Shown piece by piece: positions 23,086-30,747 of a DNA stretch of 33,163 nt (position 1 is the stretch's first letter; each line of letters begins with the position of its first letter). A program made the translations under genes and the position numbers. This DNA is from an uncultured Actinomycetes bacterium (GTDB lineage: Bacteria; Actinomycetota; Acidimicrobiia; Acidimicrobiales; Acidimicrobilacustridaceae): positions 1 to 33,163 of the forward strand of contig CALEHQ010000004.1 of NCBI GenBank assembly GCA_937876315.1. The letters are read 5' to 3'. Below the pieces are notes generated by a model. It did no database searches, was not told the origin of the DNA, and saw nothing but the letters and a program-made list of their open reading frames with translations.

Positions 23086-23688
23086 ATGGCCGATTTGAGC
23101 GACGCCAAGCGGGCGACGAACAAGTGGTCGCGTTTGATTCACGTCTACACCTCGATGGCGGCGTTGCTGTTGGTGTTGTTTTTCGGCATCACGGGAATCA
23201 CCTTGAATCATCCAACTTGGTCGATCGGTGATTCCTCGACCACGGCAACGGAGTCTGGTGTGCTTCCGATGTCGCCAAAGGCCAACGGTGCAGTCGACTA
23301 CCTCTCGGTTTCGGAATTCGCACGAAACGACCTTGGTGTGAGGGGACAGGTTGAAGGATTTGATTCGACGGACACCTCCGCGTCAATCCGCTACCGGCAG
23401 CCCGGATATGCGGCTGATTTAACGTTCTCGACAACGAGCGGTCAGTACGAACTGGTTACCGAACAACAAGGAATGTTCTGGGGTGTGATGAACGACCTTC
23501 ACAAGGGTCGTAATGCAGACTCATCTTGGAAGTGGCTCATTGATATCGCCGGACTTCTACTCGTGGTGATCTCGCTCAGTGGATTGGTGATGCAGTTGTT
23601 CCTGCGAAAGCGACGCATCGCTGCCCTCATCGTTTCTGGTGTGGGCGTCGTCGTGATGTTGGTCCTGATCTCGATCACTCTTAGCTGA
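23086..23688 (+). CDS. PepSY-associated transmembrane protein
   Basis: 200 aa, starting 2 bp after the DUF2271 stop, so in one operon. The first membrane helix is about residues 22-41 (HVYTSMAALLLVLFFGITGI), followed by LNHPTW as in PepSY-TM proteins. An extracytoplasmic PepSY-like domain runs from about 50 to 145. Two C-terminal helices follow (WLIDIAGLLLVVISLSGLVM and IAALIVSGVGVVVMLVLISI). Conserved histidines H19, H42 and H138 sit at the membrane edges. Such proteins occur with ApbE and DUF2271 in extracytoplasmic electron-transfer clusters. The tail overlaps the convergent apbE end by 8 bp. Confidence 0.75.
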   Translation: MADLSDAKRATNKWSRLIHVYTSMAALLLVLFFGITGITLNHPTWSIGDSSTTATESGVLPMSPKANGAVDYLSVSEFARNDLGVRGQVEGFDSTDTSASIRYRQPGYAADLTFSTTSGQYELVTEQQGMFWGVMNDLHKGRNADSSWKWLIDIAGLLLVVISLSGLVMQLFLRKRRIAALIVSGVGVVVMLVLISITLS

Positions 23689-24637
23689 GGTCGACCTCGA
23701 TCTGATTCCAAGGCTCAGATCGAAACTGTCGGCCATCGCCATCGACGATGAATGTCGGAATCCCCTTTTCGTTTGCTTCGGCAATCGCATCAGTTGGCTG
23801 CTGAACGCCGAGGATCGTCGCAAGGGCATCTGCGGTTGCCGCAGTGTCAGCTACGACAGAGAGTGAAACGATCGCTTCTACGGGCCAGCCACTGCGAGGG
23901 TCAATGACATGACCGAATTTCCTGCCCCCGATGCGGAATTCCTTTCGGGCTGATCCACTTGTGGCAACTGCTGCGTTCGTAACTGAGATCGCAGCGATCG
24001 GCGGTTCATTATCGAAAGGACGAAACGGGTTCTCAATTCCGACGATGAGGGGGTCTGTGCCTGAACGGCGGAGGTCTCCACCTGCGTTCACGGTGACGGT
24101 TCGGACGCTGCGGGTTTTGGTCAGCTGCTCCACGGCTCGATCCACGATCCAACCCTTTGCGAACGCGTTGAGGGTGCACCTAGAGCAATCGCCGAGTTGT
24201 TCGACGGTGCCATTGAGACTCGTCTGCCAGCGAGGTGAAGCAATCGCATCGGCGACGCGTTGGGCCGATGCGGCATCGGGCATTGTTCCGGCGCGTTGTG
24301 CGTTGTTCCAAAACTCGGTGAGTGCGGCCACTGCCGGGTTGAATCGCCCGCCTGACGAGTGTTGCCAGTTCGCAGATTCGGAAAGGACTTGAGTCAGTTC
24401 AGTACTGATCTCGGTGATGTCGTTGCGCGTCCACCGGGAAAACTCACTTGTTGGATCCACTGACGAGAAGATGTCCTGCAGTCGAACCATTTCTTCGACT
24501 GCAGCGGAGATGTACGACCGACCCTCGGCATCAGCGTCTGTTCCAGCAAGTACGAGTTGTACTTCCACGACAGTTCCCATAACGGGTTCGTGCCATTCGG
24601 TGATTCGAGTCGTTGACTCGTCTTGTGTGGAACTCAT
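23681..24637 (-). CDS. apbE: FAD:protein FMN transferase (ApbE family)
   Basis: 318 aa. It attaches FMN from FAD to Thr/Ser of exported proteins in a Mg2+-dependent reaction. Family motifs visible: GRFNPAVAALTEFWN, TLNAFAKGWIVDRAVE, VNAGGDLR, FGHVIDPRSGWPVEA and the metal-site block ADTAATADALATI. No N-terminal signal peptide or lipobox is visible, so it may act in the cytoplasm or be exported by another route; the usual family members are periplasmic or lipoproteins. It is convergent with the DUF2271-PepSY pair, the likely substrate genes. ATG 24637 directly follows a TAA that closes a 22-codon frame. Confidence 0.9.
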   Translation of the reverse strand: MSSTQDESTTRITEWHEPVMGTVVEVQLVLAGTDADAEGRSYISAAVEEMVRLQDIFSSVDPTSEFSRWTRNDITEISTELTQVLSESANWQHSSGGRFNPAVAALTEFWNNAQRAGTMPDAASAQRVADAIASPRWQTSLNGTVEQLGDCSRCTLNAFAKGWIVDRAVEQLTKTRSVRTVTVNAGGDLRRSGTDPLIVGIENPFRPFDNEPPIAAISVTNAAVATSGSARKEFRIGGRKFGHVIDPRSGWPVEAIVSLSVVADTAATADALATILGVQQPTDAIAEANEKGIPTFIVDGDGRQFRSEPWNQIEVDLS

Positions 24638-24706
24638 TTAGCGAACGTTGACGCGGATGACCTCACGCCGCCTCGGGTAGTAGTCCGCGACAGATTCGAT
24701 GGTCAT
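24638..24706 (-). CDS. 22-residue linker ORF between GNAT and apbE
   Basis: The ATG at 24706 overlaps the GNAT stop as ATGA. The frame codes MTIESVADYYPRRRE and seven more residues, and its TAA (24640-24638) directly abuts the apbE ATG. It carries no ribosome binding site of its own and apbE has none either. The simplest role is translational coupling from GNAT to apbE; a functional micropeptide is possible. Conservation is unknown. Confidence 0.35.
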   Translation of the reverse strand: MTIESVADYYPRRREVIRVNVR

Positions 24707-25194
24707 GGTCCGAGAGTAATGAACATCACCGTATTGAGTACTGAATTCAGTGTGACTACTCGTTCAATGGTCCATCCGCGCTGTTCGTAAAACTTGGTCT
24801 TGTGCTCGGTGACCAGCCGCAGTCGCTGAAAGCCGAATAATCGGGCCTGTTCGGTAACGAAGTCGAGCAGGGCGGCACCGACTCCTTGGCGCCGAAACGC
24901 TGGGTCAACCACGAGCCCGGCAAACCACGGACCCTCAAGATCACGCTCGTCACGGGGTTCGACCTCGCCGTCGCCTACGAGCATCGCGACGCCAAGCGGT
25001 TCTCCCTCTTCATTGCAGGCGAACCAGGCCAACCGAAGTGTCGTGAGGTCAGATTCGTCGTATCGGTTGTTCAGAAGATCAAACCTCGAACGCTCAACTG
25101 ACGCGTCGGGATAGAGGTGACCCCACTCGCGATTTTGCAGTTCGGCGAAACGTTGCGCAGCTTCGGGAATCGAAGCGGAAGGGACAAACTGCAT
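24703..25194 (-). CDS. GNAT-family N-acetyltransferase
   Basis: 163 aa from ATG 25194, 14 nt after the upstream stop; a longer frame from 25287 would overlap the previous gene. The acetyl-CoA binding motif A is clear: GLVVDPAFRRQGVGAALLDF, followed by RLRLVTEHKTKFYEQRGW, the usual end of the fold. The substrate is unknown. It lies in a minus-strand operon between an unknown protein and apbE. Confidence 0.85.
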   Translation of the reverse strand: MQFVPSASIPEAAQRFAELQNREWGHLYPDASVERSRFDLLNNRYDESDLTTLRLAWFACNEEGEPLGVAMLVGDGEVEPRDERDLEGPWFAGLVVDPAFRRQGVGAALLDFVTEQARLFGFQRLRLVTEHKTKFYEQRGWTIERVVTLNSVLNTVMFITLGP

Positions 25195-25208
25195 TGTGTG
25201 CAGAGTGA

Positions 25209-25772
25209 CTAGCTTTCGCCGAGCCAAATTGCAGCGCGATCGAGAAGCCAGATGCTCACGTTGTGGCAGGTATCGAGAACATCGCACATTTGCTCTTGAC
25301 CGAGATAGATGCGATCGAGTCCAACCTCAATGCGCGAAACGATCGTCAGGCTGCGTTCCGGTGCATCGGTGACGGACGCGAATGAATCGATTGCCGACAC
25401 CTCAAGCGGAAGTTCGATTCCACCCATTCCGGCAAGTTCGGTGGCGAGCACCAACAAGTCGGGTGGGTATCGAAGCGGCGGGAGTGTCCACGTAAACACA
25501 AGTGGGAAGGAGAACCCTTCAATCGGGTCGTCGCCCTCGGGAATCAAGAGCATCTTGTCCTCGAACCCGATCATGATTCTGGGGTCGACCTCGAGCGAAA
25601 GATGAAGGTCGAGCGGACCGCCGCAGGCGTCTTCGGGGTGAAGATCGATTTCCCAGGCTTGGCGCATGGAATAGGTCTCAATGAAGTGCCGCTCGTCATG
25701 CACATGGAAGGCATGATCGACCGCGTGGTCCTTGAGATCAGCAATGAAGCCGGGAACGTCGATGATCGCCAC
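25209..25772 (-). CDS. Uncharacterised 187-residue protein
   Basis: A GTG start at 25772 is chosen because TAGCCT lies exactly 7 nt upstream and a longer frame (to 25910) would run into the divergent phosphatase gene. No signal peptide, membrane helix or known motif. The composition is acidic, with many short strand-like segments (EIDLHPED, PLDLHLSLEVDPRIMIGFED, FSFPLVFTWTLPPLRYP), suggesting a beta-rich soluble fold. The C-terminal QMCDVLDTCHNVSIWLLDRA has two Cys and a His close together. It is first in the operon with GNAT and apbE. I do not recognise the family. Confidence 0.6.
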   Translation of the reverse strand: MAIIDVPGFIADLKDHAVDHAFHVHDERHFIETYSMRQAWEIDLHPEDACGGPLDLHLSLEVDPRIMIGFEDKMLLIPEGDDPIEGFSFPLVFTWTLPPLRYPPDLLVLATELAGMGGIELPLEVSAIDSFASVTDAPERSLTIVSRIEVGLDRIYLGQEQMCDVLDTCHNVSIWLLDRAAIWLGES

Positions 25773-25779
25773 GGAGGTC

Positions 25780-25785
25780 AGGCTA
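25780..25785 (-). promoter_or_regulatory. Putative -10 of the unknown-GNAT-apbE operon
   Basis: TAGCCT on the minus strand is followed by 7 nt and the GTG at 25772. It shares two bases (25784-25785) with the divergent -10 on the other strand, so the two promoters should compete for polymerase. Confidence 0.45.
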
Positions 25786-25789
25786 CCGT
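25784..25789 (+). promoter_or_regulatory. Putative -10 of the phosphatase gene
   Basis: TACCGT is followed by 7 nt and the ATG at 25797, with no ribosome binding site. It is the plus-strand partner of the overlapping minus-strand hexamer. Confidence 0.45.
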
Positions 25790-25796
25790 CGACCCC

Positions 25797-26549
25797 ATGG
25801 ACGACAGAATCCTGCTTGAGGTCCTCGATGAAACGGCAAGCGCCATTCGTGCTGCGCTTGGAAATCTCGAGGACTGGGGTCTGGCCGGAACCCGGGACGG
25901 GCAGTACCACAGTGACCTCGCTGCCGATGTTGCCGCCCTCGCAGTGCTCGAACGAGCTGGAGTCGGCGTGCTGTCAGAAGAGTCCGGCCGTCATCGTCCC
26001 GATGCCGAGATCACTGTCGTGCTCGACCCTTTGGATGGATCCACCAACGCCAGTCGCGGCATTCCTTGGTACGCAACCAGTTTGTGTGCGGTCGATGCCT
26101 ATGGAGCGCGCGCAGCGCTCGTCATCAACTTGGCGACAGGCGATCGGTTCGAAGCAGTGCGCGGCGGGGGAGCAACCCGAAACGGCCAAGCGATGACAAC
26201 TTCGGGTGCAACAAAGATGCGTGAATCACTCGTTGCGCTTTCTGGTTATCCCGACCACTGGCTCGGTTGGTATCAGTTCCGTTCACTCGGTGCGTGCGCG
26301 CTTGATCTGTGCGCAGTCGCGTGCGGGGTTGTCGACGGCTACATCGATTGTTCGTGGAATGCCCACGGTTCATGGGACTACCTCGGCGGGCTCCTTGTTT
26401 GTAAGGAGGCAGGCGCCGTGATCGTTGACGCCGAGGATCGTGACCTTGTTGTCCTTGATCACGCCGATCGCCGCACCCCGGTTGCCGCCGCCACTCCGGA
26501 ACTCTTGACGCAACTCGTCGATGCGCGTCGGAGCATCAAGCGCCCATAG
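25797..26549 (+). CDS. Inositol monophosphatase-family phosphatase
   Basis: 250 aa from ATG 25797. This is a Mg2+-dependent phosphomonoesterase of the IMPase/CysQ/HisN superfamily. Metal-site motifs: the LSEESG block with Glu61/Glu62, VLDPLDGSTN with DPLDGS at 77-82, and the C-terminal W193-D194 in GSWDYLGGLLVCKEAGA. The substrate (inositol phosphate, histidinol phosphate or PAP) cannot be told from sequence here. The smaller-than-usual C-terminus is still complete. Its TAG stop forms the start of a candidate -10 for the Nudix gene. Confidence 0.88.
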   Translation: MDDRILLEVLDETASAIRAALGNLEDWGLAGTRDGQYHSDLAADVAALAVLERAGVGVLSEESGRHRPDAEITVVLDPLDGSTNASRGIPWYATSLCAVDAYGARAALVINLATGDRFEAVRGGGATRNGQAMTTSGATKMRESLVALSGYPDHWLGWYQFRSLGACALDLCAVACGVVDGYIDCSWNAHGSWDYLGGLLVCKEAGAVIVDAEDRDLVVLDHADRRTPVAAATPELLTQLVDARRSIKRP

Positions 26550-26552
26550 GCT
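26547..26552 (+). promoter_or_regulatory. Putative Nudix gene -10 built on the upstream stop codon
   Basis: TAGGCT begins with the TAG stop of the phosphatase gene; 6 nt later comes the ATG at 26559. No Shine-Dalgarno is present. The arrangement matches the one before glyS. Confidence 0.4.
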
Positions 26553-26558
26553 TCGGCC

Positions 26559-27089
26559 ATGGATCGATCGCCAGGAGCCCGACTGCATTGCGCTGCATTG
26601 CGCGTCTTTCGGATGTTCCCGCGCTCGGTCCGACGTATCACCGTTCGCACGGTGTCGCCCTCGTACACCGTTGGCGCGATCTGCGTCATCGAACGACCCG
26701 ACGGAGCGATCCTTCTCGTGCGTCAGGCGTACCGAAAGAAGTGGGGTATCCCCGGCGGCTTGTTGAAGCGCGGCGAAGCCCCGGAGGTTGGTGCGCGCCG
26801 CGAAGTCTTCGAAGAAGTTGGTATTGCCGTCGAGCTTGTCGGTCCGCCCGCAGTGGTTGTTGACGCTGATCCTCAACGAGTTGATGTCATCTACAGGGCC
26901 CGTCCGGCAGCGCTGTCAGAAATCAGTGAAGTCCGCCCGACCTCACCAGAAATTGTTGACGTGAAATGGTTCGCTCCCGACGCATTGCCCGAGCTTCAGT
27001 TCGAAACCGCTGAAGCAATGGTGGCGCTGGCAAGGGTGAACGCCACGCATACGGTCGATCCGAGGGATGCGGAAAAACATCTCGACTGA
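26559..27089 (+). CDS. Nudix hydrolase
   Basis: 176 aa. A complete Nudix box (G-x5-E-x7-R-E-V-x-E-E-x-G) is present: GLLKRGEAPEVGARREVFEE followed by VGI. These enzymes cleave nucleoside diphosphates linked to another group, using Mg2+ at the box glutamates. The N-terminus has an amphipathic basic stretch (ALRVFRMFPRSVRRITVRTV) before the fold begins at about residue 34. The specific substrate is unknown. It is followed 22 bp later by tRNA-Val. Confidence 0.92.
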   Translation: MDRSPGARLHCAALRVFRMFPRSVRRITVRTVSPSYTVGAICVIERPDGAILLVRQAYRKKWGIPGGLLKRGEAPEVGARREVFEEVGIAVELVGPPAVVVDADPQRVDVIYRARPAALSEISEVRPTSPEIVDVKWFAPDALPELQFETAEAMVALARVNATHTVDPRDAEKHLD

Positions 27090-27096
27090 CCACGGC

Positions 27097-27102
27097 TACG
27101 CT
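27097..27102 (+). promoter_or_regulatory. Putative -10 of tRNA-Val
   Basis: TACGCT lies 9 nt before the first base of the tRNA. It is right after the Nudix stop, so the tRNA may be transcribed on its own. Confidence 0.35.
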
Positions 27103-27111
27103 GAGTTCCGC

Positions 27112-27188
27112 GGGCGTTTGGCTCAGTTGGCTAGAGCATCTCCCTTACAAGGAGAGGGTCGGGGGTTCGAGTCCCTCAACGCCCACCA
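27112..27188 (+). tRNA. tRNA-Val (anticodon TAC)
   Basis: The acceptor is GGGCGTT/AACGCCC, D arm GCTC/GAGC, anticodon stem TCTCC/GGAGA with loop CTTACAA, T arm GGGGG/CCCTC with one G-T pair, and discriminator A with encoded CCA (27186-27188). It reads GTA and probably other GTN codons. Confidence 0.96.
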
Positions 27189-27202
27189 TTACTGAATTGC
27201 AG

Positions 27203-28408
27203 TTATGGAAGTCCCATGGCAAAGAAGTCGAGTTGCCATAGGGACTTAAAGACCTCCCGGCCCATTTCGGTAATGCGTTCACGTGGTTCGCGCGGGAATG
27301 AACCGTTCTCAGCGGCGATGGAAATGATTTCGTCAATCGTGCGTCGACCATCGACAAGTTCAACAAACGCGAGTTGTGTCGAATCAAGATCAAGCACCCA
27401 GTTACTTCGAGAGAGTTGTTCGCCTACTAAGCGGCACCGATAACGGAACTCGGGGATAAACCGTGTGAAATCTTCCGCGGCAAAATCGATTACGTAGCTC
27501 TTCGTCGGTCGGTCGACGTGACACGCGGGGAAGTAATGGCATCCGTTGCGCGGGTTGATGCGTTCCATCGCTGACCATTGAGCCCGATCGGGGAGATCGG
27601 CGACGGTTGAAAGGAAACGGTTATTGCGGCTCGGCGGCGCGTAGTACGGGGACTTCACGAACCACTCCTGAAAGGTCAAACCTGCATCGCTCACGACCTC
27701 GATGCATTCATCGACGGTGTAGGTGCGATCGCGACCATGAAGAAATGTATCGACGAGTCCCGCGTCAAAGGAGAGGTCCGGAGCGATCTCGATGTAGCTC
27801 TGGATTGGATGTCCCTCAGCAAGTGAGCTGAGGGCTTCGCGGACCATCGCCACCGATGCTTCATCGCGTTGAAGACCAAGTTCGCGGAACACCGACTGCA
27901 GCATTTCAACGCCGAGGCGCCCATAGGTTGCGTTCAACATGATGGCGACGACGCCGTCGGGGCGAAGCGCTCCAGCGAGCGACTTCAACCCGACAAGTGG
28001 GTCAGCGAGGTGATGCAACACGCCGCTTGAAACGATGAGATCAAAGCTTTGATTAAGGGTGTTCAGATTCTCGATGGGAAGACGATAAAGCTCGAGGTTC
28101 GTCAGGCTGTAGGTGTTCTTTAAATACTGGTGATGGTCAAGTGAGGACTGGCTGACATCAATCGCCACGACCTTCGCATCCGGGTTTGCATAGGCAAAGA
28201 CTGCGGCCTGATTGGTTCCGCATCCGGCAATCAGGATGTCAAGGCCAGACGCCTCATTGCGGTCGGGCCAAAACATTCGGTGAGCGATGCTCGGGTCAAA
28301 CCATTGCCAGTTGTTTGCCATCCAACCGGGCAAATCCATGATGGGTTCGGAGTCGACCCATTCTTCGTACTGGCTTGAAACAACATCGCCTAGTGGATCG
28401 AATGTCAT
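27203..28408 (-). CDS. SAM-dependent methyltransferase with C-terminal accessory domain
   Basis: 401 aa from ATG 28408, preceded by GGAAG; ATG 28471 would add 21 residues. The methyltransferase core has motif I LDILIAGCGTNQAAVFAYAN (AGCGTN at 61-66), VVAIDVSQSSLDHH, FDLIVSSGVLHHLADP and LRPDGVVAIMLNATYGR. A region of unknown fold follows. The last about 70 residues (LDLDSTQLAFVELVDGRRTI onward) look like a small winged-helix or PqqD-like domain. The substrate is unknown. It converges on tRNA-Val. Confidence 0.82.
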   Translation of the reverse strand: MTFDPLGDVVSSQYEEWVDSEPIMDLPGWMANNWQWFDPSIAHRMFWPDRNEASGLDILIAGCGTNQAAVFAYANPDAKVVAIDVSQSSLDHHQYLKNTYSLTNLELYRLPIENLNTLNQSFDLIVSSGVLHHLADPLVGLKSLAGALRPDGVVAIMLNATYGRLGVEMLQSVFRELGLQRDEASVAMVREALSSLAEGHPIQSYIEIAPDLSFDAGLVDTFLHGRDRTYTVDECIEVVSDAGLTFQEWFVKSPYYAPPSRNNRFLSTVADLPDRAQWSAMERINPRNGCHYFPACHVDRPTKSYVIDFAAEDFTRFIPEFRYRCRLVGEQLSRSNWVLDLDSTQLAFVELVDGRRTIDEIISIAAENGSFPREPRERITEMGREVFKSLWQLDFFAMGLP

Positions 28409-28488
28409 GGAGTTGCTTCCCGAGTGAGGGCGGACTTCGAAATCTATTCGTGTGGACTTTGTCGCGTCCATGTTCAAGAAGGCTGGTC

Positions 28489-28494
28489 TAGCGT
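28489..28494 (+). promoter_or_regulatory. Candidate -10 of the MDR oxidoreductase gene
   Basis: TAGCGT would start transcription near 28502. The leader of about 17 nt would contain the strong ribosome binding site GAGGGGGA (28508-28515). Confidence 0.35.
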
Positions 28495-28518
28495 TCCCTT
28501 CGGAAACGAGGGGGACGA

Positions 28519-29565
28519 ATGGCAACGATGCGTGCATGGCGAGTTCACGAATACGGACAACCGACAGAGGTCTTGCGCCTCGATGAGGTCGAGATCCCCG
28601 AACCCGGTCCCGGTGAGGTGCGGGTGAAGGCGCAAGCCATCCCGTTGAACCTCAACGACCTCGAACGCATCACCGGCGGCAACATGATGGTGCGGCCCGA
28701 ATTCCCCTATAGCCCGGGCATGGAAGCGTTCGGCGTTGTCGACGCATGCGGCGAAGGTGCTGAAGAGTGGATGGGCAAGCGAGTCGCAGCGGTGACCAAG
28801 CAAGCGTTCGGCGGTTTCGCCGAGTACGTCATTTGTCCCACGATCGCGGCATTTGAAATCGACGAAGCGATTCCGCTTCCCGATGCTGCGGCGTTGTTCT
28901 TCCCCTTCCACCTGGCGTGGCTCGGCCTAATTGATCGCGCTTCGCTGAAAGCGGGCGACACGGTTCTGATTCACGCCGGAGCGGGTGGTGCTGGTTCGGC
29001 CGCGATCCAGATTGCCAAAGCCTTTGGTGCTCGCGTGTATGCGACAGCCGGAGGGCCGGAGAAAGTCGCGCTGTGTCGCGAACTCGGCGCCGACGTTGCG
29101 ATCGACTACCTGACGGAAGACTTCAAGGCCATCGTGCTCGCCGACACCGACAACATCGGCGTCGACATCGTGTTCGACAATGTTGGCGAAGCGGTGATGG
29201 CCGATTCGTTTGCGTGCACCGCCTACAACGGCACCTATCTCATGATGGGTTTCGCATCAAACAAGGTCGTGGCCGACGAGAAGTTCATCGTTCCTCGCCA
29301 AGTCACCATGGGGAACTTCAAACTGTGCGGTGTGCTGCTCAACTATCAATCCGACGAAATGATCGGGCTGATTAAGCAGGGCATGGGCTGGAACGTCGCG
29401 CCACGAGAACTGGGCGAACTAGCCACTGCGGACATCGTCGAACTCGTAAAGGCGGGAACCGTTCGCGCCGTAGTTGGAAGTGCTCCGAGTTTCGAAGACC
29501 TTCCGGCGGCAATGGAAGCGATGGGCTCACGTAACACCACCGGCCGCGTCATCGTGATGCTCTGA
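28519..29565 (+). CDS. Quinone oxidoreductase-like MDR family protein
   Basis: 348 aa. A GroES-like N-terminal domain (DEVEIPEPGPGEVRVKAQAI, SPGMEAFGVVDACG) precedes a Rossmann fold with HAGAGGAGSAAIQIA at 152-166, the NADPH-binding motif of this family. The structural zinc cysteines of zinc alcohol dehydrogenases are missing, which favours a QOR/enoyl-reductase-like member. Probably an NADPH-dependent reductase of a quinone or enone; the substrate is not known. Transcribed alone, convergent with the sulfotransferase gene across 18 bp that hold no terminator I can see. Confidence 0.88.
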   Translation: MATMRAWRVHEYGQPTEVLRLDEVEIPEPGPGEVRVKAQAIPLNLNDLERITGGNMMVRPEFPYSPGMEAFGVVDACGEGAEEWMGKRVAAVTKQAFGGFAEYVICPTIAAFEIDEAIPLPDAAALFFPFHLAWLGLIDRASLKAGDTVLIHAGAGGAGSAAIQIAKAFGARVYATAGGPEKVALCRELGADVAIDYLTEDFKAIVLADTDNIGVDIVFDNVGEAVMADSFACTAYNGTYLMMGFASNKVVADEKFIVPRQVTMGNFKLCGVLLNYQSDEMIGLIKQGMGWNVAPRELGELATADIVELVKAGTVRAVVGSAPSFEDLPAAMEAMGSRNTTGRVIVML

Positions 29566-29583
29566 TCTTTCAGAGCGCTGACG

Positions 29584-30747
29584 TCATTCCGGCGGCAGGT
29601 CGAAGTGATCGATGTACTCGCGGAATTCTCCACGCACCGCCGCAGGATCAATGCCGTATTGATCGGGCTGGTAATCGTGAGTTCCGTGCACACCAGGGGG
29701 GTTCGCTGCGATGAACGCCTGCATGCCGCGGGCGGCTTCGTCAGACATCAGTAAACCAAGCGCGTCGTAGATCTGCGTGATCACACCGAACTGGTCAGTA
29801 ATGAAATCGCGGAACATCATGTCGTAGAAGATTGCGTCTGGATACTCCTGTGCTTTTCGTACGTTGACCCCATGCATCAAGACGTCTCGAAGTCGCGGAG
29901 TCCAGTCGGCGGCAACTGCACGGGGATCGATAGTGTCGCTTCCAACACTTCGCACAATCGTGGTGAGTGAGGCATAGGACGTCATTGACTTCACCGGATC
30001 ACGATGAGTGAACACGATGCGCGCATCGGGGTACGTAGCCAGAAGGTGTTCGAGTCCCCAAAGATGAGCGCCGGTCTTCAGCACCCATCGGTCCTGCATA
30101 TTGAACGCCTGCATGTGCTGCAGCTGCTGCAGATGGAAGTCATACACGTTTGACCAATCAGCATCGCGATCAGTCCAGTCTTGGTAGCTCGAAACATTGA
30201 ATTGGTTATGAAACAGCGGCGTACACATTGATTCACCCATGAGCGTGACGCACTCTTGGGTGAGTTCGGCGCCGAGCGGATGAATTGCTTTGAGTTGCTG
30301 ATCCTCAATCGGCGGCATGGTTGCTGCACACATCGCGATGCGGGGATCTGTCGCAAATGTTTCTGCACGAGGCGGGGGAGACGGGAACATGCATTCCCAT
30401 GTGAGCGGCGCGCGGTTCGCAGGGTCCTGAGCGAGGATGTCATGCAAGATCGTCGTGCCCGTGCGGGGCATGCCGATGATGAAGACAGGCTTTTCGATCT
30501 TTTGTTGCGCGATTTCGGGGAACACAACGCGGTCGGCGGTGTAGTTCAGCCGGTTCACGGTGTGGAGCAATGCTCGTTCGCTGGCGATGAATTCACCTGT
30601 GGCATTGAGCTGCGCGTCGGCATTAAGCGAATCCATGAATCGGCCAAGACCTTCAAGGAAGAATTCACTGCCGTCACCCAGATCGGTTCGTCCTCCTGCG
30701 CGTTGAGAGGATTCAGCGAGAATTGCGTCAACGTTGAGATCGGTCAT
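29584..30747 (-). CDS. Sulfotransferase-family protein
   Basis: 387 aa. The 5'-phosphosulfate loop FIIGMPRTGTTILHDILAQD has GMPRTGTT at 92-99. The 3'-phosphate region RIVFTHRDPVKSMTSYASL (about 243-261) also fits PAPS-dependent enzymes. No signal or membrane helix, so cytoplasmic. The acceptor is unknown; relatives of this long type often act on lipids or glycans. The ATG at 30747 overlaps the stop of the oxidoreductase gene as ATGA, so the two form an operon. Confidence 0.87.
   Translation of the reverse strand: MTDLNVDAILAESSQRAGGRTDLGDGSEFFLEGLGRFMDSLNADAQLNATGEFIASERALLHTVNRLNYTADRVVFPEIAQQKIEKPVFIIGMPRTGTTILHDILAQDPANRAPLTWECMFPSPPPRAETFATDPRIAMCAATMPPIEDQQLKAIHPLGAELTQECVTLMGESMCTPLFHNQFNVSSYQDWTDRDADWSNVYDFHLQQLQHMQAFNMQDRWVLKTGAHLWGLEHLLATYPDARIVFTHRDPVKSMTSYASLTTIVRSVGSDTIDPRAVAADWTPRLRDVLMHGVNVRKAQEYPDAIFYDMMFRDFITDQFGVITQIYDALGLLMSDEAARGMQAFIAANPPGVHGTHDYQPDQYGIDPAAVRGEFREYIDHFDLPPE

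Noticed and set aside
25602-25796. N-terminal extension of the phosphatase from the start at 25602
   Set aside because: It would overlap most of the divergent gene, and the IMPase fold begins just after ATG 25797, which has a well-placed -10.
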